NCBI RefSeq assembly: GCF_022682495.2
Contig: NC_071389.1
Span: forward strand, 174,158,056-174,222,055
DNA from: Desmodus rotundus
Lineage: Eukaryota; Chordata; Mammalia; Chiroptera; Phyllostomidae
DNA: 64,000 bases
Direction of reading: 5' to 3'
The translations under genes and the position numbers were made by a program. Shown here in pieces: positions 49,260-60,599 of this stretch (positions are counted from its first letter, which is position 1; each line of letters opens with the position of its first letter). The notes below the pieces were generated by a model. That model ran no database searches. It had not been told where the DNA came from and saw only the letters and a program-made list of their open reading frames with translations.

Positions 49260-49665
49260 CGTAACTGGGCGCATCTCTCCAAATAGATACCACATATCTA
49301 TCCTCTTCTCTCTCTTTCCTTCGCTACCACTCTGGTCCAGTTCACACTCAGCTCTCATCCAGTCTATTATAACAGCTCCTTGACTAGTCTCCTTCTCAAG
49401 CCCTATCTGTAATTCACAGAGCTGACACAATAATCTGGGTTTTTTAATTTCCATTTAAAACCAAATCATTTTAGTCCTCTGCTTAATTCCCTTCAAATGC
49501 CTCCCCAATGCACTAGAAATAAAATCCAAACTCCTTACCTTGAACTTCAAGGACCTAAAAGATCTAGACTACAGTTAACTGCTTCACCTCCTCCCCTAAC
49601 ATTATGTTCTTTTCTCACTATGCTCCAGCTGCATTGCTCTTTTTGTTCCTGAAGTCAAGATTGGA
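49260..49665 (+). mobile_element. L2 fragment
   Basis: ccagtctattataacagctcc, tcccttcaaatgcctccc, gaaataaaatccaaactcc, tatgctccagctgcattgc, in sense L2 order. Confidence 0.65.
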
Positions 49666-49684
49666 AAAAAATGAACAGCAACTA

Positions 49685-49840
49685 CATGTGTTCTTCATTC
49701 AACCTTTACAAAAATTCTGTGTGGAGGGTAGGATCCTTATTCAAAGATAAAGACCCAGAATTCCAGAAAGCCTAACATCATAGATCATCTGATTACCAGA
49801 GTTGTAATTCAAACTCAAGTCTTCTGACAACCATTCCAAA
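49685..49840 (-). repeat. MIR SINE fragment, antisense
   Basis: ttcaacctttacaaaaattctg, caaagataaagacccag and gttgtaattcaaactcaagtc, in antisense MIR order. Confidence 0.6.
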
Positions 49841-50114
49841 GAGAAAGGACAATATTTATAATTAATGGTATATAAAACATGTTAAGAGGCATGAGTGAAA
49901 GGTAATTAATGAGGAAATGGCGGTGTCATGAAATCTGTAACTGGAAGTACCTGGAAGGAAGTACAGAAAAGACATCTCGCCCAGGTAGCCTCTTTTTGAG
50001 GCCGCACCAGAATGGGTGGCTTTTGCTCTTGAGTCTGCAAAAATATAGCTCTGAGGTTTTGGGTAAATCAGTTTCTAATTCTGATATATCTCTCAGAAGA
50101 AGACAAAAAATGTT

Positions 50115-51010
50115 TATGACCTTGAGATGAGCAGAGATTTCCTTGATACAACACTAAAGTATGATCCATATCAGGAAAAATATGATCACCGGACTTCATT
50201 AAAATTAAGAATTTGTCCTTTTCAAAGACGCTATTAAGAGAACAAAAAAGACAAAATACCAGCTGAAAAAAATCTAAATCACATATTTGATAAAGCATAT
50301 ATCCAGGGTATATAAAGAACTCTTAAAACTAAATAATAAGAAAACAACCTATTTTTTTTAAAGGACAAAAGATTTGAACAGAAACTTTATCAAAGAAGAT
50401 ATACAGATGGCCAAAAGCACATGAAAAGATGCTCAGTATCGCTGGACATTAAGGAATGTAAAACAAAACAGCACATCTTTTAAAATGGCTAAAATTAAGG
50501 ACTGACCATACCAAGTATTGCCCAAGATACAGAGGTATTAGAACTCTGATATATAGCAGATAGTGATATAAAGACATTGCAGTTACTTAAAAACCACTTG
50601 GGAATTTTTTCAATGGTAAATATACCTCTAACATATCACCCTGCTATTCCACTCCCATGCTTTTACCCAAGAGAAACGAAAGTCTGTCTACACACAGACT
50701 TGTGCATGAATGTCCAAAACAGCATTGTTTGTAATTAGCTACAAGACAGGTAAGTGGATAAATAAAATGTGGTACATTTATATAAAGGAACACTCCTTGG
50801 GAACAGAAAAGAATCAACTACTAATAAAGACAACAACATAGAGGAATCTGAAAATAATTATGCTAAGTGAGAGAAGCCAGATAAAGAGCATATGTTTGAT
50901 CATGTCATGGACACATGCATTTTCTGAACTTATCAAACTGTATGCTTTAAACACATGCAGTTTACTGTATGTCATTTATATCAATAAAGCTGTTTTTAAA
51001 AAAAAAGAAG
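50115..51010 (+). mobile_element. Old L1 ORF2 3' end plus 3' UTR
   Basis: Decayed ORF2 sentence fragments in order (agatggccaaaagcacatg, aaagatgctcagtatc, aaaaccacttgggaat, ctgctattccactcccatg, gtggtacatttatataaagg), ending near an AATAAA and a run of A at 50998-51006. A second L1 piece follows. Confidence 0.75.
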
Positions 51011-51014
51011 AAAA

Positions 51015-51305
51015 CAATGGTAATAAAGACAATATGATATTGGCATAAGGATAGATTGGTGAAACAGAACTGAAAAGAATGGAAAAGAATCACATTTATA
51101 TGGTCAATTGATTTTCAACAATGACGCTGAAAAAAATTCAATGGGAAAATATCATCTTTTTAATAAATTGTGCTGTAGTAACTATATATCATATAGAAAA
51201 AAAATACTCATCATACCCTACATTAACTCAAAGTAGATCATTGTCCTAACATAAGATCTCAGACCATAAGACTACTAAATAAAGAAAATCTTGTTGATAA
51301 TACCT
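51015..51305 (+). mobile_element. Second L1 ORF2 fragment
   Basis: Comes from an earlier part of ORF2 than the preceding piece (gacaatatgatattggcataagg, atggtcaattgattttcaac, cagaccataagactactaa). It is therefore a separate insertion or rearrangement, not a continuation. Confidence 0.65.
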
Positions 51306-51819
51306 GCCCTACTTCAGCTGAGTACTACAGAAAAATTGCGTCCCCCCATCTGCCACCTCCTCCGGCCCCATAGTTGCAGCAGAAAACAGTAATCTAATAT
51401 TTTAAACACACACACTTGAGCAGAAGCAGGCAGGGGCACTGATTCCCCAGTCTGGTGAGGCCTAAAGAGGAGCTAGTCTTCTATCCCCTGCCCAGAAGAA
51501 ACAGGCAGTGCTCCAATTTACCCCGCCGGGTAGCACCAGCTGGGCACAGCAGGGAGCCAAGCCTCCATCCTCAGCCAGCCAGTGGAATGAGGTAGGGTAA
51601 GGAGGTTGCTCTTTAGGTAATTAACAACCTAATTCTGCATCATTTTCTCTCTCCATCAATTAGAAGATGTACAGGAAACCCCAAAGGATGACTCCCAGTG
51701 AGTCACACTTTTGACAGACCCCATCCCCCTGACTGTGGGAATAACCTGTAACCTGTCTCCATCCAATAAAGCATGGCAAAGATGACCAGATACCACCCGA
51801 TGATTCTGGTCTATTATAT

Positions 51820-52000
51820 GACAAAAGGTGAAGGGATTTGGCAGTGTAATTAAGGTCTAATCAGTGACTTTGGAGTTACTCAGAGGGAAGACAACCCTGG
51901 TATCCTGGGTGGGCCTGATCTAATCGGATAAAGACTTTGAAATTTTAGTGATAATCTGTTTTAAAACTTAGTTCTATTAGTGTTTGCACAAATAAAACAT
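51820..52000 (+). mobile_element. MaLR-like LTR fragment
   Basis: Shows gacaaaaggtgaagggattt, cagtgtaattaaggtc and gggtgggcctgatctaatc, phrases typical of the central part of MaLR LTRs. Both ends are lost. Confidence 0.55.
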
Positions 52001-52725
52001 TTATCAAAACTCATTAACTATGTGTCTAAATAGGTGAATGTTATTATAGCTAATTTAACCTCAGGAATGTTTTAGATTCCCTCCTCTGCAATGGGATTCT
52101 AACAGCCTGACTTAGACCCAATGAAAGGCTGAGAGATAGAGATGGTTTCCCTGCAACCTGCAAATCAGATGACTGGGATAGGTATTTATTTGTAATAATA
52201 TTCACAAGGAGGAGACCCTGAAAGTTTTATTAAAATGACACACATTCCTTTCCTTTAATGCATAGTCTCTGCACTACCTGAGTGTGCCTGAGTTTTCCCA
52301 GGAATAAATAGAAAGATTCAACTCTTTCACCATGTAACTTGTCCAGGTTCATTGGGTGTATTCAGCTATGGTTCCTTTGGCTCTTCAACAGAGTTGGGTA
52401 GCTGCTGCAGAACTCAGGAACTGCCAAGCCTAAACTATTTACTGTCAGGCCCTTTACAGAAAATATCTGTCAGCTTCTGCCTTAGACAAAACAGAACACA
52501 CTGCTTCTACATCTCTTCTAAATAGGAATGCAACAAAGATAAGGAAACTGTTAAGACAGCTGGTAAGTATAAACTTATTTAGAAATCTAATAAACAATAT
52601 TTGCAAAATGTAGTTCAGCTAACATGCCATTATTTTATAGCTCACATTTATGTAAAAGCATTAAAATTCAAAATTGTTATCTCAAGTAACTCCATGGTAT
52701 TTTTATTTTTGTCTGTGGACCTCAG

Positions 52726-52895
52726 GTTTTATTGGATCATGAACCTAAATGCAACTGTTGTCTTTCTGGGAATATCTTACATTCAGCACTCAGGGGCTTG
52801 GGCCCTGGTTTTACTTATTCCTTTTATGTCTACACTTATGGCTCTGATAACTCTTCATATGGTGCATTATAACCTGACTTATCAGCCAGAAAAAT
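52726..52895 (+). CDS. SLC15A5: SLC15A5 coding exon 3
   Basis: Internal exon of 170 nt between a ggacctcag acceptor and a consensus gtaagt donor. Its first G completes the Trp codon begun in exon 2, giving FFKW-FYWIMNLNATVVFLG across the junction. This is the second PTR2 signature (F-Y-x-x-x-N), at the start of TM5. The rest encodes SYIQHSGAWALVLLIPF and LMALITLHMV, forming TM5 to TM6, and stops in phase 1 after QPEK. The signature usually has N-x-G; here it is N-L-N, which I recall as a peculiarity of SLC15A5 rather than a mutation of this copy. No stops or indels are seen. The remaining exons, roughly the C-terminal half of a protein of about 580 residues, lie beyond 64000. Confidence 0.9.
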
Positions 52896-53079
52896 GTAAG
52901 TAAATCACACTTTATATTAACTTTTGGGGTTTTATGGTTTTCTTGACATATCTCCTTCCTCCTTGATTCCCTGTAACTTCTCTTTCTACTCACAGAATTT
53001 GCAGATTGTGCCAGTTATTACACTTGGGAGCAACAGAGTCTGCAAGAATATCAATAATCTCTATCTTCTTTCAGTTTTT

Positions 53080-53315
53080 CCTTATTAAAATAGTTTTAAT
53101 AATGGAAGTTTTAAACAAACAAAAGTAGAAAAAATATATATGAACCCTGTCTTTCTAGCTCTCAGCTTCAGCAATTACCAATTTATCTTTACTCACTTTT
53201 TCCCATCCCTCCCGGCAATTTTGAGGCAAAAATTAAATATTACAGCATTAAATTTGTGTATGTGTGTGTATAACATATATATCATGTTACTTTTTTGTTA
53301 GTTTGGTTTTTGTCT
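53080..53315 (-). mobile_element. Possible old L1ME piece, left
   Basis: Segments like aacaaacaaaagtagaaaaa and tcagcttcagcaattacc resemble an old L1 3' region that is common in mammals. It seems to resume at about 53650. Orientation and family are uncertain. Confidence 0.4.
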
Positions 53316-53382
53316 TAAATAACAGAAATTTATTTTCTCATAGTCTTGGAGGCTAGAAGTCCAAGATCAAGATGTTGTCAGG
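53315..53382 (-). mobile_element. Short LTR-like fragment
   Basis: agaaatttattttctcatag followed by ggaggctagaagtccaagatc is the antisense end of the same MaLR-like repeat family as 9205-9640. It breaks where the L1 3' UTR starts. Confidence 0.5.
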
Positions 53383-53612
53383 GTTGATTTTTTTTACTTT
53401 ATTTTTATTGTTGACACTCTTACAGATATCCTTATTTTCCCCTGCCTTTGCCCACCTCCCGCTCAGCCCCCACACCCCACCTTCCCTCTGGCCATCACCA
53501 CATGCTGTCTGTGTCTATGGGCGATGCACATATGCTCCTGGCCAATCCCTTCCCCTTCTTTCATCCAGTTCCGCTTTCCTCCCTTCCCTCTGAAAGCTGT
53601 CGTTCTGTTCCA
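53383..53612 (-). mobile_element. L1 3' UTR, antisense
   Basis: On the minus strand it reads gacagctttcagaggg-like, then ccaggagcatatgtgcatcg, then a G-rich stretch and a tail with aataaaaataaagt. A 5'-truncated young-looking L1 end, inserted into older repeats. Confidence 0.65.
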
Positions 53613-53649
53613 AATAATCAAAACTTATCTCACACATATGCACACACAC

Positions 53650-54140
53650 ACAGAGAATTTCTTAATATCATCAAATACCTGGTCACTGTAAAATGTCTCT
53701 AATTGTTTCCATTTTTCTAATTGGTGTGTATTGTTTTATGCTTTATTCAAATAAAATTTAAATAAGGCTCAAATTTAAATCACCAAATGATGATATGTCT
53801 TCAACCACGTATATTCCCCCTTTGTCTCTGTCTTTTTCTTTTCAAAGATTTTTTTTAAGAAACCTGAACATTTAATACAGTATTTCACATAGTCTTTTCC
53901 TGATCACATCCACATGGTATCATCCAACAGGTTTTTCTCTTCTGTATAATTCTTCCATAACTTGCTTGACTTAATCAGATTCAGATTTTTGTTTGACAAA
54001 GTTCGTTCATAGATGGTGTTATGAACGCCAGTCAAGAGGCAGAATTCCTGATTATCTGTTTTTTAGCGTCAGCACCTGCTGGTGGTTTTTGCCCAAATCA
54101 ACTACTCTACTGGGGGTTGTAAGGTAGTGATATTTTATAT
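53650..54140 (-). mobile_element. Possible old L1ME piece, right
   Basis: cttaatatcatcaaatacctgg, catccacatggtatcatcc and cttaatcagattcagattt follow the order of a common old L1ME-type region. Decayed, no ORF. Confidence 0.45.
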
Positions 54141-55019
54141 TTCTCCTGCTTTTATCAGCTGAAATAATTCCTTGACAACTATTTAATTACACAGGGATAC
54201 AGTTTATGTAAGAAAAAGATAGTTACTTCTTTACCTGTTTTTAGATTTTCAAGTTACTGAGTTGAGCTTCAATGTATACCAAAGGTGACATATTAGTTGT
54301 TTTTTTAAAAAAATCAATTATTTTTAATACACAGACATAAAAATTTTAATGTGCTTCAGTTCACTACAATTATTCATGTTGAAATTGTTCCTTTTGGATT
54401 TGGGGCATGAGATCTTCTCCATGTTGGTGCCTGAGTCCTTCAGACAAGTCCTTCTTGTCTTTGACTGCTCCCTTGCTTCCTGATATAAGATAGTCTATGT
54501 TCATCATTTCCTTCCCTGAACTTTAAATCAACTCTTTCTCCAAAAAACTGGATTTTCCTTTCATACATAATGATACTTAGATTCTACAATCTCGGCAATG
54601 TGGGGTGCTCATCACTGTTTAGTCTATCAGAGGTTCTCGGTCTTTCAGAGCACAAAGCTACAAAATGTTCTTTTTTTTTTAAGAGAACAACCATTTTGGA
54701 TTATACGAAAACCCTAGTCAAAATTAGTGCTACAGGATTTCTACCTAACCTTATCAAACTCAGATCTTTTTCTGTTTCTTCCCATGCCCCAAATCCTAGT
54801 TCTCAGTGACAGCAATATATTTGCACATTTGCTTTATCTCAAAAGACACTCAGTAGTCTTAGACTAACACTACCACCAGCAAGATGACTGTTGAAAAAAG
54901 TTTTAATATTTTTCTTAAAGTTTTTTCTTTATGTTATAACCTCTGAGATTGTTCATTAAAATTATTATATTTTAAAATCAGTTGGTATAATTCTTCTCTA
55001 TCTGGCTAAACCACTAACT

Positions 55020-55418
55020 TTATATAAAATTAAGTGCATTTGTTCCATTTTTCTTTATACTTTGAGGTATTTTTAAATTTTAATTTTGTTTCCAATCATG
55101 TAAAATTTATGTCCAAAACAAGGTCTATATATTCCCTTAGGTGTCAATTTACATATTTTTAAATAATTATCATTCCATTTTTAATCAAAGAAAATACTCT
55201 AATTTTATATGTGTATATGTATCTCTGTATATGCATTCTCCCTTCTTATATATAAGCAGTAATATATTAGTCACACTTTTTCTCACCTGCTTTTTTCATT
55301 TAATACAACTTAGATGTTGCCTTGTAACTGTATATAAAAATATTCCCTGCTCTTTTTTATAGCTTCATAGTACTCCAGTGTGTGGTGAACCATTGTTTAT
55401 TTTTACCACTCTTATATA
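55020..55418 (-). mobile_element. Old L1M fragment, left part
   Basis: Antisense of an ancient L1 ORF2 3' end and 3' UTR, recognisable by the motif read here as tagcttcatagtactccagtgtgtgg. It is continued after HAL1-like element C at 57284. Confidence 0.65.
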
Positions 55419-57270
55419 TTTTAAAGTATATTTTATTGGTTGTGCTATTACAGTTGTCCCTCTTTTTTCTCCCCTTTATCCACCTTCACCCTGCAACCCC
55501 TCTCTCCAACATTCCCCATCCCCTTAGTTCATGTCCATAGGTGGTACGTATATCTTCTTTGGATTCTCCATTTCCTATGCTATTCTTAACTTCCCCCTGT
55601 CTATTTTGTGCCAACTAATTATGCTTCTTATTCCCTGTAACTTTTTCCCCATTCTCTCCCTCCCCCTCCCTACTGATAACCCTCCATGTTATCTCCATTT
55701 CTGTGATTCTGTTCCTGTCCTAATTGTTTCCTCAGTTTGTTTTTGTTTTTTAGATTCAGTTGTTGATAGTTGTGAGTTTGTTTTCATTTTACTGTTCATA
55801 GTTTTGATCATCTTCTTTTTCTTAGATAAGTCCCTTTAACATTTCATATAATAAGGGCTTGGTGATGATAGACTCCTTTAACTTGACCTTATCAGGGAAG
55901 CACTGTATCTGCCCTTCCATTCTAAAGGATAGCTTTGCCTCACAGAGTAATCTAGGTTATAGGTCCTTGCTTTTCATGATTTTGAATACTTCTTTCCAGC
56001 CCCTTCATGCATAAGCTGACAGTCGTATGCATACTCCTTTGTAGGTAACTCTCTGCTTTTCTCTTGCTGCTTTTAAGATTCCCTCCTTATCTCTAACCTT
56101 TGACATTTTAATTATGATGTGTCTTGGTGTGTTTCTCCTTGGATCTAACTTTTTTGGGACTCTCTGAGCTTCCTGAACTTGCATGTCTAGTTCCTTTGCC
56201 AGATTGAGGAACTTTTCCTTCATTATGTTTTCAAACAACTTTTCAATTTTTTCCCCTATGTGTCAGATGTTGGAACATTTAAAGTTGTCCCAGAGGTTCC
56301 TAAGACTCTCCTCAGTTTTTTGAATTCTTGTTTCTTCACTCTGTTGCTATTAAATGTTTTTCTTCCTTCTTTTACAAATCATTGATTTGAGTCTCAGATT
56401 ACTTCCCTTCACTGTTGGTTCCCCGTATATTTTTCCTCACTTCTTCCTTTATTTTGCATCCGTACTCAATCATTTCTGTGAGCATCCTGATTACCAATGT
56501 TTTGAACTCTGCATCTGATAAGTTGTCTATCTCCTTGTCACTTAGTTCTTTTTCTGGAGTTTTGATCTGTTCTTTCATTTGGGTCATATTTCTTTGTCTC
56601 AGCACATGTGTCATGTTGTAAGGAACGCAGGCTTAGGTATTCACCAGGGTGGGGCAACCTACTTCACTGCGTTGTGGTGCTGTCTATGGGGAAAGGCTCA
56701 GAGAAGGAGAAATGCTGCTTGCTTGGCTCTCACCCTGCTTTCAGTCACTTCCTTTGTTACCCACAAACAAATCAGGCCCTTCTGGTGAAGATTCCTGGGT
56801 GGGTTGTTTTGTGTGTATATTCTAGGACCCTGTTGGTCTCTCCAATGAACTCTCCTGTGAGGCTAGAATTTTCTCCCACTGCTACAACCCCCACAGGTTT
56901 TTACAGCCAGGGATTTTGATGGTTTAGTTTCCCAAGCTGGAGCTCTAGGTTGTGCGGTCTGTCTCATTCCACAGTTGATCCTCCTGGTTTATGAGCACAT
57001 GAATGTGGGACGGCCCAATCTGCCTGTTGCCACCTCACTCACCCAGTCCACAGCCTTGCTGCGAGTCCTCTGTGCCCTGGCTGCCTGTATCCACCCCTCC
57101 TACCAGTCTGGATGAATGTTTCTTCTTTAACTTCTTGGTTGTTGGACTTCCATACAGTTCGACTTTCTGGCAGCTCTGGTTGGTTTTTATTTTTAAATTG
57201 GTTGTTATCCTTCTTTTGGTTGTCTGAGGAAGCAAAGCATGACTACCTACACCTCCATCTGGGCCGGATT
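55419..57270 (-). mobile_element. HAL1-like element C, inserted in an older L1
   Basis: Same structure and orientation as element B. The 5' end is near 57270 (gatggaggtgtaggtag box). ORF1 fragments lie at 56399-56614 (coiled coil, LTEMIEYGCKIKEE) and 56005-56238 (VQEAQRVPKKLDPRR, then ILKAAREKQRVTYKG), followed directly by 3' UTR and tail. Target-site duplications are accactcttatat (55405-55417) and accaatcctatat (57271-57283), 11 of 13 identical. The surrounding older L1 resumes on both sides. Confidence 0.82.
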
Positions 57271-57283
57271 ACCAATCCTATAT

Positions 57284-58210
57284 TGACACGCATTTGGGTT
57301 GTTTCTCTACTTTTGCTATTAAATAGCTTGATATATACCTCCCTTTTATTTCCCCCCTGCATGTCTTTAGTATAGATTCCTGCAAGTAGGATTGCTAAAT
57401 CAAAAAGTAAATCCATAGATAATTTTGCTATATATTGCCAAACTCCCTTCTAGAGTGGTTGTCCCATGCTGTATGTTTTCACTGTCTGTCTCTCCACAGC
57501 CTCTCTAGCACATAGTACACTGTCACCTTTCACTTTTGCCAATTTGAGCGTGGAAAATGGTATTTCACTGAAGTATTAATTGACATTTCTCTTATTATGA
57601 GAAAAGTAAAATATCTTCTCATTGCTGTAATTTGAATTTTTTTCAGTGAACTACCTATTCATATATCTAGTCCATTTTTCCTTCGATTTTTAGAAGGTTT
57701 TTATATATTGAAGATATTGAACAATTGTGTATGACAACAGTTGCAAATATTATTCCCCATGTGTCACACATCTTTTACCTTGGCTTCTTGTGTTATTATC
57801 CATACATAAGGCTTCCTAAGTTTGTTTGCTTTGCCTTTTGAGGAGTGACATGTTTATAATCAAATTTATCAATCTTCTCCTTTATTGCTTCTAGATTTTG
57901 AAGCATGGTGAAAAGTTTTCCTCAATCTCAGATGATAAAGGAATTCATTCATATTTTCTTTGGGTACTCACATTATTATTTATAACCTTTACATCTGTAA
58001 CATATTTGGAAATTTTATTAGAGTAGGTTTGAAGAGTCCATTTATCTTTTTTTCCATATGATTATAAAGTTATCAGGCTTGTTTACTAAAAAATCTGTAT
58101 TTTCCTCACTAATTTGAGATGTCACCTTCACGTATACTGCCATTTACATTTTCTACATTTTCTATTTTGCTCCTTTGATTGATCTATTTATCTATCTCGT
58201 CTATGACCTT
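57284..58210 (-). mobile_element. Old L1M fragment, right part
   Basis: Continuation of the same ancient L1 in antisense (ggttgtttctctacttttgctatt, gtaggattgctaaatcaaaaag, tttgccaatttgagcgtgg and tttgaggagtgacatg segments of ORF2). Heavy decay, no useful ORF. Confidence 0.7.
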
Positions 58211-58299
58211 AATTTCTAACATATTTTACTTTTAGTAGTACTTTAACTACTATCACTGTCTCTACTACTATCTATATAACTGCCACTAATCACAATTAG

Positions 58300-58720
58300 T
58301 GATTAGTGAGCTGTATTTTAAAAATTAAATACATTCACCAGTGTTACTTCATTTTTACTACATACGTGTGAGCTGTAGGAAGGATACCATGTATCTTTTT
58401 ACACATGAGACTCCGTATACTTTGCCTCTGCTCCTGTAGCACCCTAAGCATGTCTCTATGATTTCATATACCACATTACATTGAAATGATCTGTTTTTAA
58501 TACAGTTACAAATTCCTGTGTTATATACATACTTGAAATAATGTAAATGCTCAGTGTTTGTTATTGTTAAACTGAGTACAGAACTGAGACATAATTTAGT
58601 TAAATGACTTACCCAAGACCTCACAAAAATGGCTAATGTGGAACCAAAACCCAGGCCTTATTTTTTGCAACCTCATTTTGTTACACCACATACAGAGGCA
58701 GTGAAACAGAGAAAATAGCT
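58300..58720 (-). repeat. MIR-like remnant, antisense
   Basis: Only 58580-58680 is clear (taaatgacttacccaagacc, then caaaacccaggcctt). The left part is very worn. Confidence 0.45.
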
Positions 58721-58969
58721 CCCACCAAAGCCTCTGGCCCTGCTTCTCAGAGCTCTGTGGTCTGTGGACCACAGCTAAGCAGCACACAACTTCCTGGTAG
58801 TCTCAAATGAGTTCACCATGCAGAAAGGTCTCTTGAAACATCCTTCTTCTCAGCCCAAATAGAAACAAAAATTAAAGTATAAACTTTTATTGAAAGACCA
58901 CTCTAATGTTTTCTGGGATGTGTAATTATCAAATAATTCTGATTTTTGTGAATATGTATATATATTGTG

Positions 58970-59275
58970 CTCCCATGTATAATGTACACCCATGTTTTGG
59001 GACCAAACTTTCAGGAAAAAATCTTTCCTTTTATATTTTTAATTCAATTATTTATTTATTTATATTTAGAAACGAAACCAATTATTGAATTCTGGGGTAT
59101 TATTTTGCATACAGATATTATTATCACTTTCCAGAGTTATCCTTTTAATGGATAAGCATAAATAAAAGAATTAAAAATGTTTATATAGATCTGGAATTAG
59201 TACTACCCATGTATAATGCATATCCTTATATTTCCCAAAAAGATTTGAACAAAAAAGTGCACATTATACATGACA
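58970..59275. repeat. Unclassified motif cluster (catgtataatg)
   Basis: cccatgtataatgtacacc (58972-58990) recurs as cccatgtataatgcatatcc (59206-59225) and, inverted, as gtgcacattatacatg (59257-59272). The spacing and inversion suggest a small non-autonomous mobile element or the edges of one. I cannot name the family. Confidence 0.5.
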
Positions 59276-60599
59276 AAATGCAGTAGGTACATACATACAT
59301 ATATACAATTTTCAGATTCAAATTTTCTAAATAACAATTTAGTATCAATCCCCTTGCTTTTTAACCTCCTATTTGAAAATATGTTAATCTAAATAAATAC
59401 AATTCTTCAAGTTATACAGATCTTTAAAATTAACTGCCAGGCCATTCTAGTTCACATGTTACATTTTTTCACATGTGATAAGGTAAGCTTTCTTTGGACA
59501 TTTACAAAAACATTTATTAGCTGCAAGTAAAATGTTAATAGAAAATGTTCATCAGTGGTTTACTTTACACAATACTCTATAAAATGAATATTCTGGAGTT
59601 TTTTTCTTTTGTTTTGGTTTGTGTTATGTTTCCAAGTTATAAGATCACCCAACTCTCATGAAGTAAAACTCTGTCTTCTTTCTAGCAAAGTACATAATCT
59701 TTATTTTGGCTCTTTACTTTCTGATGACTAAATTGGAAATTCCTCAAAGCCGTAATTCAAAGCCATATGTGACCTTAAAGAAATGATTTTTTATGTGCTA
59801 CCTTTTATTTTAAGGTAACTTTTCAAATGTGGACCATGCATTCCATTATGTTTAGCTGTCAAGCACGGCCTTCATTTGCATTTCCTCCCACTGCTATAAT
59901 TTTGAGAACTGGCAGGTGACCAAAGAAGAAAAAAATGTGCATCTACCATCCAGAGTGCAATGTAGGCTTTTTTATTATAATTAAGTAGCATAGATATTCA
60001 AGATTAGATCAAGGTCAGAGGAGCAGAACATCAGAGCCAAGGACTTAAAGGTACAAAGACTAGAAAAATTCCTTTCTAAAGTTTTTTTAATAGTAATGGT
60101 GACAATCTTTAAGTTTTGCAATAAAACATTTTAAATAGCTCATCTGTTTTATTTTAAAATGTGCATACCTGGTGTGTTTGCACATTAAATAGGAGCTTGA
60201 GGTCTCAGTTGCATTTTCATTCCAGTTTTTTTCCAACTTCCCGTTTCTGCTCCTGGTGCAGAAAAGCAATTTGAGAATTATAATGACAATGGATTTTTTT
60301 TAAAGGCTGAGTCTACATGACACCCAAAATTATTTGTATGGAGGCATGAGTTTTCTATTAAGTCTAATGTATTAATCCAAGGAGGCAGTGTGATGAGCAG
60401 ATGTAGATGTTTTCAACTTCTAACATTTGGTGATAACTCTATGGCTTGATGGGACAGCAGGCATATTACTGAACATTTCCTTTGCTTGCCCTCTCTAACT
60501 AGCTTGTTGGGTCCCTCTCAGTCCAGCTGATCAATTGAGGTTATTACTTCTCCTTCCTTCTGACTTACTAAGCACATTGTTCATTATTCTTCCATCTCC

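Larger units (their letters stand above)
41658..52725 (+). other. SLC15A5 intron 2
   Basis: An 11,068-bp intron from gtaggt to cctcag, phase 2. It carries MIR, VES, mariner, L1, L2 and LTR remnants listed separately. Stretches with nothing recognised are 42970-43790, 43995-44635, 45665-46050, 46165-46910, 47205-48925 and 51310-51815. The last of these is richer in G+C and contains a short CA run, but has no open frame. Confidence 0.8.
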
